Shown here: piece by piece, positions 34,188 through 42,900 of the stretch | How positions within the stretch are numbered: position 1 is the first letter of the stretch | Layout of the letters: each line of letters opens with the position of its first letter | NCBI GenBank assembly: GCA_964497635.1 | Contig: CAZCDB010000002.1 | Coordinates: 1 to 46,164 of the forward strand | Source: CAMDWQ01 sp964497635 | GTDB lineage: Bacteria; Omnitrophota; Gorgyraeia; 2-02-FULL-51-18 | Length of the DNA: 46,164 nucleotides | Reading direction: 5' to 3' | Notes under the pieces: generated by a model | What the model was told of the DNA's origin: nothing | Databases searched by the model: none | What the model saw: only the letters and a program-made list of their open reading frames with translations | Position numbers and translations under genes: made by a program

Positions 34188-34378
34188 GGGTATTGAAATA
34201 TTATTTTATTTCTCTCCATTGCCGTGACTCCGCTCATAAGTCGAGAGAACTCTCGGCCTATTGGCCGAAAAAGGCTGTGTAAAAGGCGTTGCTCTCGGCC
34301 AACCGGCCGTCTCTCTTCGACTTATGATCGAAGTCACAAGCGGGCAAAAGAGAGAAATAAAATAATATTTCAATACCC
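34188..34378. repeat. 191-base foldback element A
   Basis: The ends 34188-34215 and 34351-34378 are perfect 28-base inverse complements. Inside, further arms pair: TCATAAGTCGA (34234-34244) with TCGACTTATGA (34317-34327), plus GTGACT/AGTCAC and GAGA/TCTC. At the tip are two small hairpins, TCGGCC-TATT-GGCCGA (34253-34268) and CGGCC-AACC-GGCCG (34296-34309), each preceded by CTCTCGGCC. No coding capacity. A MITE-like foldback element or a long hairpin RNA are both possible. Confidence 0.85.
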
Positions 34379-34383
34379 AGATC

Positions 34384-34403
34384 CCTCTAAGATTAATTAG
34401 AGA
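34384..34403. other. Small hairpin between the two foldback elements
   Basis: CTCTAA (34385-34390) and TTAGAG (34397-34402) pair around GATTAA. It lies just outside element A. The rest of 34404-34465 shows no gene or clear signal. Confidence 0.4.
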
Positions 34404-34465
34404 GTAGGCAGGATTAGGAGTCTAGTTGTCTGATGAATGCAAAATTTGAGTTGTATGAGTACATA

Positions 34466-34660
34466 GGCCAGAACCACCCTTTTATTTTTCGGAGTGAAGG
34501 TATGCGAGGCTTAAGCTGCCCATTCAAATCGATAATAGAAGTTCAGTCAGCAAAGCCTGGAGGGTTTAGGTAAGTCCAAAGCCCAGTAGAAGCCGAGCGA
34601 AGGTCTTCCGAATGAGGAAGACCGGCCGGAACGTAGAAAAATGAAAGGGTGGTTCAGGCC
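34466..34660. ncRNA. 195-base structured element B (candidate ncRNA or MITE)
   Basis: A closing stem pairs 34466-34490 with 34636-34660 (25 positions, one mismatch and one G-U). Inside are three hairpins: AGGCTT/AAGCCT with GCTG/CAGC (34507-34558), GGGTTTAGG...CCAAAGCCC (34562-34584), and a perfect eight-bp GGTCTTCC-GAATGA-GGAAGACC (34602-34623). A closed stem with three internal hairpins looks like a folded RNA more than chance. I do not recognise it as RNase P, tmRNA, 6S or SRP RNA. The ends could instead be terminal inverted repeats of a non-autonomous element. Strand unknown. Confidence 0.5.
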
Positions 34661-34706
34661 AACACCCTAGTAGAAATGATAGAAGCTAAATGATTGGATG
34701 GATGGA

Positions 34707-37375
34707 ATGAAATTTATTTTGATTGATGGGAATTCGTTTTGTTATCGGGCGTTTTATGCGGTGCGGGATTTGCGCACTCGGGCGGGCGAGCCGACCAACG
34801 CGGTGTATGGGTTTATCACGATGCTTGAGCGCGTGATTAAGGACGTAAAGCCGGACGGCTCGGCGGTGATGTTTGATATGCGCGGGCCTACCTTTCGTCA
34901 TAAAAAATACGAGGATTATAAAATCCAGCGACCTCCGATGCCGGAGGATCTAGCGGCACAGATTCCGGTGATCAAAGACGTGATTGAGGCCATGAACATC
35001 CCTATTTTTCAGATGGAGGGCTATGAGGCCGATGATATTCTGGCCACGATTGCCAAACGTCTAGAAAAAGCGGGCCATGAGATCTATCTTGTTACCGGTG
35101 ATAAAGACATGCTTCAGCTGGTCACCAAAAAAATCAAAGTGCTCAACCCACAAAAAGACAACTTTATTTACGATGAAGCAGCGGTTAAGGAGCGCTTTGG
35201 GGTGGGTCCCGACCATGTGACGGATATCATGGCGCTGATGGGAGATGCCTCCGATAATATTCCGGGAGTGGATGGGATCGGCGAAGTCACTGCTAAAAAG
35301 CTGATCGGCGAATATGGGTCGCTTGCCGCACTCTATAAGAGCATTGCCAAAGTAAAGCCGGACGGTGTGCGGCAAAAACTTGAGGCGGGAAAAGAACAGG
35401 CTCATCTTTCGCAGGAATTGGCAACCATTGTTGATGATGTGCCTTTGGAGTGGGATATCCAAAAACTAAAGGCTCACTCACCCGACACTTCCAAGCTTGT
35501 CACGCTTTACCAGCGACTTGAGTTTCGAGGTTTTTTAAGAGCTTTGGGGGCTCCCGAGGCCGCTCCTCAGGTGGAGGATACCCAGCTGCGTTATCATCTA
35601 ATCGAGAAGAAAGAGGATTTTCAGAAGCTTCAAAAAAATCTGGAGACTCATTCTTCCTGGGCTTTTGATTTTGAAACCACAGGAACAGATCCTTTAAAGG
35701 CCGAGCCTATCGGGATTTCCTTTTCTTTTCGCCCAAAAGAAGCATTTTACGTAGCTTTTTCTCATCCCCAAGGGGATCTTTTTTCGGATCTGGATGCTGC
35801 GCAAAAAACCCACTCGCATAAAAGCGAGTTGAGTGCGCGAGACTGCTTGCAGTCTCTTAAAACACTTTTTGAAAATAAAAAAATCAAGAAAATCGGTCAA
35901 AACATCAAATATGAGACGATGATTTTAAAAAATTTTGGTATCTATCTCCAAGGAATCTACTTCGACACAATGGTGGCCTCTTACTGCTTAAATCCTGCCA
36001 AGCCCAATCACAATCTAGATGATATCGCCATGGAACATTTGGGGACTCGAATCACGCCGATCACGGATCTCATCGGAACGGGCCGCAATCAGATCTCGAT
36101 GGCACAGGTGGCGATCGAAAAGCTTTATCGCTATGGCTGTCAAGACAGCGATGTGACTTTTAGAATCGCCAAACTTCTGGAGCCGAAGCTGGTGGAGCGC
36201 GAGGTCTGGGACCTTTTTCAAAAAATAGAGATGCCACTGGTTTCAGTGCTGGCGGATATCGAATACGATGGGATCGCCATTGACGCCAAGCTTCTTCAAA
36301 GCCTTTCTCATGAGATGGAGAAGTCTCTGGCTCGGTTGACCGCAAAGATTCATGAGGCGGCTGGGTGTGAATTTAACATCAATTCCCCTAAACAGTTGGC
36401 AGAAATATTATTTGAAAAGCTAGGCCTGCCTGTGGTAAAAAAGACTAAGACAGGCGCTTCCACGGACGTAGAAGTTTTGCAGGAACTCTCCGAAGTTCAT
36501 TCTCTTCCCAAAGAAATTTTAAAATTTCGAGAGCTCTCAAAACTAAAATCAACGTATGTAGACGCGCTACCGCTGATGACCCACCCTAGGACACACCGGG
36601 TTCATACGTCGTTTAATCAGACGGTGACAGCGACGGGGCGACTTTCTTCCAGCGACCCCAATCTTCAAAATATCCCCGTGAGGACGGAAGAGGGGCGTAA
36701 GATACGACGAGCTTTTATCGCCCCCTCAAAAGACCGGGTGCTAGTGTCTGCGGACTACTCGCAGATTGAGTTGCGCGTGTTGGCTCATCTGTCTGGGGAT
36801 GAGAATTTGATTCGAGCATTTTGTGAAGGCGCGGATATTCACCGTTATACGGCAGGATTGATCTTTAACACACCCATCCAGAAAGTCACGGATTCAATGA
36901 GAGAGTCCGCCAAAACCGTCAATTTTGGAATTTTGTACGGCATGGGGCCTATCAGCCTGGCCAAAAACTTGGAAATCACGCATGAGGCGGCTAAGGATTT
37001 TATCAAGGCCTATTTTGATCGCTACCCCAAGGTCAAGACTTACTTGGATCAGACCTTGGAGAGGGCCCGCAAAGAAGGTTTTGTGACGACGTTTTTTAAG
37101 CGGAGGCGTTATATCCCGGAGATTGCTTCCCGCGACCCGAGGGTAAAGAGTTTTGCGGAGCGTACGGCCATCAACATGCCGATTCAAGGGACCGCCAGTG
37201 ATGTGATCAAGATTGCCATGATTGAGATCGCCCGCCGGTTGGACAAAGAAGGGTTTAAGTCGCGGATGGTTTTGCAGGTTCATGATGAACTTTTATTTGA
37301 AGTGCCTAAAACAGAGCTTAAAGAATTGGTTCAGATGGTCAGAGAAGAAATGCAAGGCGCGGTGAAGTTTGACGT
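34707..37375 (+). CDS. polA: DNA polymerase I, 3' end lost in assembly gap
   Basis: All three domains are visible. The 5'-nuclease (KFILIDGNSFCYRAFYAV start, EGYEADDILATIAK, ITGDKDMLQ-like VTGDKDML) covers about 1-290. The 3'-5' exonuclease keeps its acids: FDFETTG, GQNIKYE (Glu where Asp is usual) and YGCQDSD. The polymerase has motif A VSADYSQIELRVLAHLSGD, motif B RESAKTVNFGILYGMG, and motif C LQVHDELLFEVP. The frame runs into the N gap with about 20 residues missing. ATG 34707 begins at the conserved N-terminus; ATG 34698 in the same frame is possible. Confidence 0.93.
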
Positions 37376-37475
37376 NNNNNNNNNNNNNNNNNNNNNNNNN
37401 NNNNNNNNNNNNNNNNNNNNNNNNNNNNNNNNNNNNNNNNNNNNNNNNNNNNNNNNNNNNNNNNNNNNNNNNNNN
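37376..37475. other. Assembly gap of 100 N between polA and glgA
   Basis: Exactly 100 N, the customary placeholder for a gap of unknown size. It removes the 3' end of polA and the first residues of glgA. The open frame through it that joins both proteins is an artefact; whether other genes lie in the gap cannot be told. Confidence 0.98.
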
Positions 37476-38834
37476 TTTTGTTCGAGTGAAGTGGCGCCTT
37501 TTGCCAAGACAGGGGGGCTAGCCGATGTTGCAGGCTCTCTCCCGATGGCTTTAGGAAAACTGGGCATGGATGTCTTGGTGCTCATGCCGAAGTACCGGGG
37601 CATTGGTTTTACCGAGAAACACTTAAGTGATCGAGTGACGGTGCGCCTGATTGAGCATGAGGCTTTTTTCAACCGTGCCAGTCTTTATGGAAATGGCGGT
37701 CAGGATTATGCGGATAACCTGGATCGGTTTTTATTTTTTTCGACAGAGTGTTTGGCACTGACGAAGCGATTGGATTTTAAGCCGGACTTGGTTCATGTTC
37801 ACGACTGGCATACGGCGCTGATTCCAGTTCTTTTGAAGACACGATATGCCAAGGACGATTTTTTTAAAAAAGCAAAGACCTTGTTGACGATTCACAACCT
37901 AGCGTACCAAGGGCAATTTGACGGATCGGAGTATTCGAAGCTGGGTTTATCTTCCGAGCTGTTTTCGATGGATGGTTTTGAGTTTTATGGAAAGGTTAAT
38001 CTGTTAAAAGCGGGTCTTTTGTACGCGGATTGTTTAAATACCGTCAGCCAGACCTATGCCCAGGAGATTCAAACCCGCGAGTTTGGTTTTGGTTTGGAAG
38101 GTATTTTGCAGAAGAGAAAAAACAGACTTCATGGTATCCTCAATGGGATTGACCCCCAGATCTGGAACCCAGAGACAGATTCTAAGATTGCGCAAGTATA
38201 CTCCTTAAAAGACTTTAGTGGGAAGCGGGTCTGTAAAGAATTTTTGCAAAAGAAATGTGGTTTCTCTGTCGATCCCAAGATTCCGGTGTTGGCGGTGGTT
38301 TCACGACTAGCTCATCAGAAGGGGATGGATATTCTGGCGGAAGCGATTCCCGCGATGATGAGAGAAGGAGTTCAGCTGGCGATCGTAGGGGATGGAGACT
38401 CCAGCTATAAAAGCCAGATGGAGTCCCTGGAGAAAAAATATCCGACCCGCATGAAGGTGTTTGCGGGTTTCCAGGTCCAGGAAGCGCACGATCTCTACGC
38501 GGGGGCAGATTTGTTTTTAATGCCTTCTCTTTTTGAGCCTTGTGGCTTGGGACAGATGATCAGCATGCGCTATGGCACAATTCCTGTGGTTCGCTCGACG
38601 GGAGGTTTAAAAGATACGGTGGTGGATGCCACGGCGGATCCTACAAGAGGCAATGGTTTTTCTTTTGTCACTCCAACACCGGAGGAACTAATGAAGGTTT
38701 TATCCAGAGCCTTGAGCTATTTTCAAGAGAAGCAGCCGTGGAATCAGCTGATGGAGCGGGCGATGGCGATGGATTTTTCGTGGGATGAGAGCGCTAAAAA
38801 ATATGTGGAGCTTTACCGGGAGATGAGCGCATGA
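37476..38834 (+). CDS. glgA: Glycogen synthase, 5' end lost in assembly gap
   Basis: ADP-glucose-dependent alpha-1,4-glucan synthase (GT5). The sequence begins at FCSSEVAPFAKTGGLADV, a few residues after the normal start; KTGGL is the ADP-glucose-binding motif. HVHDWHTALIPVLL, LTIHNLAYQGQF, LNTVSQTYAQEI, LNGIDPQIWNPETD and the C-terminal SLFEPCGLGQMISMRYG...VRSTGGLKDTV blocks follow. The N-terminal domain is compact, lacking part of the usual VYL-DHPEYF loop. About 452 residues are visible. It ends in ATGA with coaE. With glucokinase it indicates glycogen storage. Confidence 0.92.
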   Translation, partial: FCSSEVAPFAKTGGLADVAGSLPMALGKLGMDVLVLMPKYRGIGFTEKHLSDRVTVRLIEHEAFFNRASLYGNGGQDYADNLDRFLFFSTECLALTKRLDFKPDLVHVHDWHTALIPVLLKTRYAKDDFFKKAKTLLTIHNLAYQGQFDGSEYSKLGLSSELFSMDGFEFYGKVNLLKAGLLYADCLNTVSQTYAQEIQTREFGFGLEGILQKRKNRLHGILNGIDPQIWNPETDSKIAQVYSLKDFSGKRVCKEFLQKKCGFSVDPKIPVLAVVSRLAHQKGMDILAEAIPAMMREGVQLAIVGDGDSSYKSQMESLEKKYPTRMKVFAGFQVQEAHDLYAGADLFLMPSLFEPCGLGQMISMRYGTIPVVRSTGGLKDTVVDATADPTRGNGFSFVTPTPEELMKVLSRALSYFQEKQPWNQLMERAMAMDFSWDESAKKYVELYREMSA

Positions 38835-39442
38835 TTGTCGTGGGAATCACGGGTAATTTTAGTTCCGGAAAAAGTGCCGTGACCCGTATTTTTAAAAAGT
38901 TAGGCGCAAAGGTGTTTGATGCGGACGTTGCCGCAAAGAAGGTGGTCCAGAGGGGCACAGCGCTTCATCGAGCCATCATTCAAATTTTTGGAAAAGAATA
39001 TTTGGATCCCAAAGGTCAGATTGACCGACGAAAATTGGCGCAGAGAGTTTTTTCAGTGCCCAGTGATTTAAGAAAGCTTAATATTTTGGTTCATCCCGAA
39101 GTGATTTTTGAAGCGATGAAAATGAAAAAAGACCTCAAAGCCAAAAAAGGGATTTTGGTTTTGGATGTCCCGCTTCTGTATGAAACAAAAATGGAGCGTC
39201 TGGCGGACCGGGTGATTGTCGTCAACTCTACTCGTGATGCGATGATCTCTCGTGGGATCAAAAAGGGAGTAAAACCCGCCCTATCCAAAAAAATTCTAGC
39301 GACTCAGTGGCCTTTGTCTCGCAAAGTAAGCCGTGCGGACTATGTCATTGAAAACAGCGGTAATTTAAAGATGCTGGAAAAGCAAGCGAAGCAGATTTAT
39401 CAACAAATTCAACAGGAGGCAAGACCCAACAATGCAAATTGA
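38831..39442 (+). CDS. coaE: Dephospho-CoA kinase
   Basis: Last step of coenzyme A synthesis. The P-loop is GITGNFSSGKS at the N-terminus, followed by FDADVAAKKVV (the acidic residues of the active site), LVHPEVIFEAM and LVLDVPLLYETKMERLADRVIVV, then ATQWPLSRKVSRADYVIENSG. Length 203 is normal. It overlaps glgA by four bases and rho by 11, so it is translated as part of the housekeeping run. Confidence 0.93.
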   Translation: MIVVGITGNFSSGKSAVTRIFKKLGAKVFDADVAAKKVVQRGTALHRAIIQIFGKEYLDPKGQIDRRKLAQRVFSVPSDLRKLNILVHPEVIFEAMKMKKDLKAKKGILVLDVPLLYETKMERLADRVIVVNSTRDAMISRGIKKGVKPALSKKILATQWPLSRKVSRADYVIENSGNLKMLEKQAKQIYQQIQQEARPNNAN

Positions 39443-40691
39443 TTCAGCAAATCTAAAAAAGATGAAAATGGCTGAGCTGACAGATTTAGCTCAAAAGCTT
39501 AAAGTTTCAGATGTGAGTGCTCTAAAAAAACAAGACCTGATTTTTAAAATTCTTCAAGCCCAACCGGAGAAAGAAGGCCAGATGATCGGGGAAGGGGTGC
39601 TTGAAATTTTACAAGATGGCTTTGGGTTTCTGCGTTCTCCCAACTACAATTATTTACCCTGCCCCGATGATATCTATGTTTCCCCTTCTCAGATTCGTAA
39701 GTTTAATCTGCGGACCGGTGACACGGTTTCCGGGCAGATTCGCTCTCCTAAAGAGGGGGAGCGTTATTTTGCCATGCTCATGGTGGACAAGGTCAACATG
39801 GAATCTCCACAGAATATCAAAGAGAAAATCCTCTTTGATGATCTGACTCCTCTTTATCCCCGCGAAAAATGGCAGTTGGAGCTGGCTCAGAGTGAGGTTT
39901 CGACTCGTATTCTAGATCTTCTCTCGCCCATCGGTAAGGGTCAGCGCGGACTCATCGTAGCCCCGCCTTATAGTGGTAAAACCGTACTCTTGCAAAAAGT
40001 CGCCAATGCGATTACCACCAATCACCCGGATGCGGTTTTGATTGTGCTTCTGATTGATGAGCGTCCGGAAGAGGTCACGGATATGCAGCGCTCGGTCAAA
40101 GGAGAGGTGGTCAGTTCAACTTTTGATGAACCTGCCGAGCGGCATGTGCAAGTCGCTGAAATGGTGATCGAGAAAGCCAAGCGTCTTGTGGAGTGCAAAA
40201 AAGATGTCGTGATTCTTTTGGACAGCATCACGCGTCTGGCGCGCGCGTACAACACGACCGTGCCTCATTCTGGTAAGATTTTGACCGGCGGCGTGGATTC
40301 CAACGCGCTTCATAAGCCCAAGCGCTTCTTCGGAGCGGCTCGAGCTCTGGAAGAGGGTGGAAGCTTGACGATCATCGCCACGGCCCTGGTGGATACCGGA
40401 AGCCGCATGGATGAAGTCATTTTTGAAGAGTTTAAAGGGACCGGTAACATGGAAGTGCAGCTAGATCGCAATCTTTTCCACCGTCGCATTTACCCAGCGA
40501 TTGATATCAAGCGTTCCAACACGCGCCGTGAAGAGCTTTTGGTGCCTCAAGAGGACCTTGCCAAGATCTGGATCTTGAGAAAAGTGCTCAACGAGCTCAA
40601 CACGACCGAGGCGATGGAGCTTTTGATCGAAAAAATCGCCAAGACTAAAACAAATAAAGATTTCTTGAAAAATATGAACAAAGCCTCATAA
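39432..40691 (+). CDS. rho: Transcription termination factor Rho
   Basis: Hexameric RNA-dependent helicase. The N-terminal Rho_N helices (KMKMAELTDLAQKLKVSD) and the RNA-binding cold-shock-like domain (GVLEILQDGFGFLRSPNYNYLPCPDDIYVS) come first; the ATPase has P-loop LIVAPPYSGKTVLLQ, VLLIDERPEEVTDM (Walker B region), LLDSITRLARAYN and RRIYPAIDIKRSNTRREELL. Length 419 is standard. ATG 39432 is preceded by AGGAGG twelve bases upstream and overlaps coaE. A promoter-like pair in its last codons may serve rpmE. Confidence 0.96.
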   Translation: MQIDSANLKKMKMAELTDLAQKLKVSDVSALKKQDLIFKILQAQPEKEGQMIGEGVLEILQDGFGFLRSPNYNYLPCPDDIYVSPSQIRKFNLRTGDTVSGQIRSPKEGERYFAMLMVDKVNMESPQNIKEKILFDDLTPLYPREKWQLELAQSEVSTRILDLLSPIGKGQRGLIVAPPYSGKTVLLQKVANAITTNHPDAVLIVLLIDERPEEVTDMQRSVKGEVVSSTFDEPAERHVQVAEMVIEKAKRLVECKKDVVILLDSITRLARAYNTTVPHSGKILTGGVDSNALHKPKRFFGAARALEEGGSLTIIATALVDTGSRMDEVIFEEFKGTGNMEVQLDRNLFHRRIYPAIDIKRSNTRREELLVPQEDLAKIWILRKVLNELNTTEAMELLIEKIAKTKTNKDFLKNMNKAS

Positions 40692-40692
40692 T
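40665..40692 (+). promoter_or_regulatory. Candidate promoter for rpmE/prfA inside the 3' end of rho
   Basis: TTGAAA at 40665-40670 and CATAAT at 40687-40692 are 16 bases apart. They would start an RNA a few bases after the rho stop, 15 or so before the rpmE ATG, leaving room for the AAGGAG ribosome site. Confidence 0.4.
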
Positions 40693-40714
40693 ACAGGCTT
40701 CTTAAGGAGAGGTT

Positions 40715-40924
40715 ATGAAAGATAAAATTCACCCGAAATACCAAGAAACCACAATCACCTGTCTTTGCGGGAATGTGATTCACACTCGCTCAACCAAGGC
40801 CAGTATCCGTGTTGAAATCTGCGCCGGCTGCCATCCCTTTTTCACCGGGAAGCAGAAGTTGATTGATAGCGCAGGCCGCGTGGAGAAGTTCCAAAAACGT
40901 TACGCTGCAAAATCAGGCAAGTAA
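40715..40924 (+). CDS. rpmE: 50S ribosomal protein L31
   Basis: MKDKIHPKYQETTITCLCGN is the N-terminal L31 signature. Four cysteines (CLC and CAGCHPFF) make it the zinc-binding form, and HPFFTGKQKLIDSAGRVEKF completes the family pattern. 69 residues is normal. AAGGAG lies at good distance before the ATG. The rho-rpmE-prfA-prmC order is widely conserved. Confidence 0.96.
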   Translation: MKDKIHPKYQETTITCLCGNVIHTRSTKASIRVEICAGCHPFFTGKQKLIDSAGRVEKFQKRYAAKSGK

Positions 40925-40955
40925 AAAGCGCTTTTAACAGCGTTATTTTTCGCAC

Positions 40956-42017
40956 GTGCGTTTCTTAAAAAAGGTTCAGGAGAAGGTGGCTCGGTTTCAT
41001 GAAGTCGAGCGCCTTCTCCACGACCCCTCGGTGACCTCCGACCCTTCCCGGGTCAAAGATTTAGGCAAAGAATTCCGCAATCTCGAAAAGATGAATTCCC
41101 TTTACGCCGAATATCTCAAAATCCAGGACGAGAGCCTCGAAGTCAAAAATCTCTTGTCCGATAAGTCCCAGTCCCAAGATCTAATCCAGATGGCCTCTCA
41201 AGAAGCTCAAACCTTAGATCTTCGTGAAAAAAAAGTAATCCATGAAATTGAAGCCCTTCTGATACAAGAAGATCCGATGCTGGCAAAGAATGCCATTCTA
41301 GAAATCCGGGCGGGGACAGGCGGACTAGAAGCAGGGCTTTTTGCTGGGGATCTTTTAAGAATGTATTCTCGCTTTAGCGCCCACTGCGGTTTTAAAATCG
41401 AAGTCCTGTCTAGCTCTCCCAATGAAGCGGGGGGCTTAAAAGAAGTCATCGCTTCCATCACCGGTTCCGGGGCTTATGGGAAGTTTAAATTTGAGAGCGG
41501 CACTCACCGAGTTCAGCGTGTTCCCGCGACAGAAACCCAAGGACGGATTCACACCTCTGCGGTGACGGTAGCCATTTTGCCGGAGGCCGAAGAAGTGGAT
41601 GTGGAAATAAAGACAGAGGATTTAAAAATCGACGTTTTTCGCTCGGGAGGTCCGGGGGGGCAGAGCGTCAACACGACGGACTCCGCGGTTCGTATCACCC
41701 ACATCCCTTCAGGTCTTGTGGTCAGCTGCCAAGACGAAAAATCTCAGCTTAAAAATAAGCAAAAAGGCATGAAGATCCTACGTGCCCGTCTTTATGAAAA
41801 AATTACCAACGAACGAAATGCCGAAATCGCCAAGCAGCGCAAGGAACAAGTGGGCTCCGGAGATCGCAGTGAAAAAATCCGCACCTACAATTTCCCTGAT
41901 CGCCGGGTGACGGATCATCGGATTGGACTGACCGTCTACAATCTGGAAGCGGTGCTTGAAGGCGACCTGGATGCATTTGTGAATGCACTCTTCGAAGAAG
42001 AACTTGCTAAAAGCTGA
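40956..42017 (+). CDS. prfA: Peptide chain release factor 1
   Basis: Reads UAA and UAG and triggers peptide release. The codon-recognition motif is RVPATETQGRIHTSA (PAT, the PxT type of RF1, not the SPF of RF2), and FRSGGPGGQSVNTTDS carries the GGQ motif that enters the peptidyl-transferase centre. The start appears to be GTG 40956 (RFLKKVQEKVARFHEVERLL), with no ribosome site visible upstream. The 12-base palindrome AAAAGCGCTTTT lies just before. The gene overlaps prmC, which methylates the GGQ glutamine. Confidence 0.95.
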   Translation: MRFLKKVQEKVARFHEVERLLHDPSVTSDPSRVKDLGKEFRNLEKMNSLYAEYLKIQDESLEVKNLLSDKSQSQDLIQMASQEAQTLDLREKKVIHEIEALLIQEDPMLAKNAILEIRAGTGGLEAGLFAGDLLRMYSRFSAHCGFKIEVLSSSPNEAGGLKEVIASITGSGAYGKFKFESGTHRVQRVPATETQGRIHTSAVTVAILPEAEEVDVEIKTEDLKIDVFRSGGPGGQSVNTTDSAVRITHIPSGLVVSCQDEKSQLKNKQKGMKILRARLYEKITNERNAEIAKQRKEQVGSGDRSEKIRTYNFPDRRVTDHRIGLTVYNLEAVLEGDLDAFVNALFEEELAKS

Positions 42018-42900
42018 TCATCTGCTGAAAAAACCAAGCTCATCCACAGCCCAAGAAAATATTTTATTTCTCAAAGAGATTCAAAAATTTTTACGGGAGA
42101 AAAAAATTGTCTCCGCGGCGGTGGAAGCGGAAATCTTAGTCCTTCATTGGACTCGCCAGGACCGTGTCTCTTTTTTTACCGGACAGAAAGCCATTTCTCC
42201 TTTTCAAAAAAAACAGATTTTGAAAATGGCTCAACGTCGCACAACAGGCCTTCCTTTGGCCTATTTGATCAAAACCGCCGGGTTTTGGGGGCGTGACTTT
42301 TGGGTGGGACCCTCTGTTTTGATCCCCCGACCTGAAACGGAGCTTTTGGTCGAAGAAACGCTCAAAATCCTGACTCCAAAGGCCAAAATTTTGGAGGTGG
42401 GGACCGGATCTGGGTGTATCGCGGTCAGTTTGACAATCGCCCGACCAGACTGTAGAATGACCGCTCTTGACGTGTCAGCCGAAGCGCTTAAAACCGCCCG
42501 TAAGAACGCCCGTTTGCATGGGGTTCGCCGGCGGATTTCTTTCTTCCGGAGCCATTTGTTTTCTTGTTTTGGATTGGGACGCCGCGGATATTGGGATGTG
42601 ATTGTTTCCAATCCGCCCTATATTCCCAAAAATGAGTTGAGCCGACTGCCTCGTGAAGTCCGGCGAGAGCCTCGTTTGGCGCTGGACGGGGGAGCTCGGG
42701 GGTTTGAGGTGATCGAAGCGCTGGTGGAGCAGGCGCCCCGTTATTTGAGGCCGCAAGGCACTCTTTTGATGGAGATCGGGAAGGGACAGTCAAAAATTTT
42801 AGTTAAAAAAGTGAAGCAGAATAAAACTTATAAAAGTATCCAACTAGTAAAAGATTACGCGGGCATTGACCGCATGGCGATCCTAAAAAAAGATGGATAA
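41983..42900 (+). CDS. prmC: Release-factor glutamine methyltransferase PrmC
   Basis: N5-methylates the GGQ glutamine of the release factors. The substrate-binding N-terminal helices (about 20-105, ending RTTGLPLAYLIKTAGFWG) precede VLIPRPETELLVEETL, the SAM loop ILEVGTGSGCIAVSL and the catalytic NPPYIP in VIVSNPPYIPKNEL. Start uncertain: ATG 41983 overlaps prfA by 35 bases; TTG 42004 in frame, after GAAGAAG, is a shorter option. A 10-20-residue basic N-terminal stretch is unusual. It overlaps murA by eight bases. Confidence 0.92.
   Translation: MHSSKKNLLKADHLLKKPSSSTAQENILFLKEIQKFLREKKIVSAAVEAEILVLHWTRQDRVSFFTGQKAISPFQKKQILKMAQRRTTGLPLAYLIKTAGFWGRDFWVGPSVLIPRPETELLVEETLKILTPKAKILEVGTGSGCIAVSLTIARPDCRMTALDVSAEALKTARKNARLHGVRRRISFFRSHLFSCFGLGRRGYWDVIVSNPPYIPKNELSRLPREVRREPRLALDGGARGFEVIEALVEQAPRYLRPQGTLLMEIGKGQSKILVKKVKQNKTYKSIQLVKDYAGIDRMAILKKDG

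Noticed and set aside
34466..34660. Retron, group I/II intron or tmRNA identity for element B
   Set aside because: No reverse transcriptase nearby, no domain V or conserved intron core, and no tRNA-like end; left as an unassigned structure.
34698..38834. Single 1378-residue polA-glgA fusion protein
   Set aside because: The frame only stays open because it crosses 100 N; each half is a complete family member apart from the few residues lost at the gap.
40924..40935. Palindrome AAAAGCGCTTTT before prfA as a terminator
   Set aside because: It has no loop and no convincing T-tract after a stable stem; too short to call.
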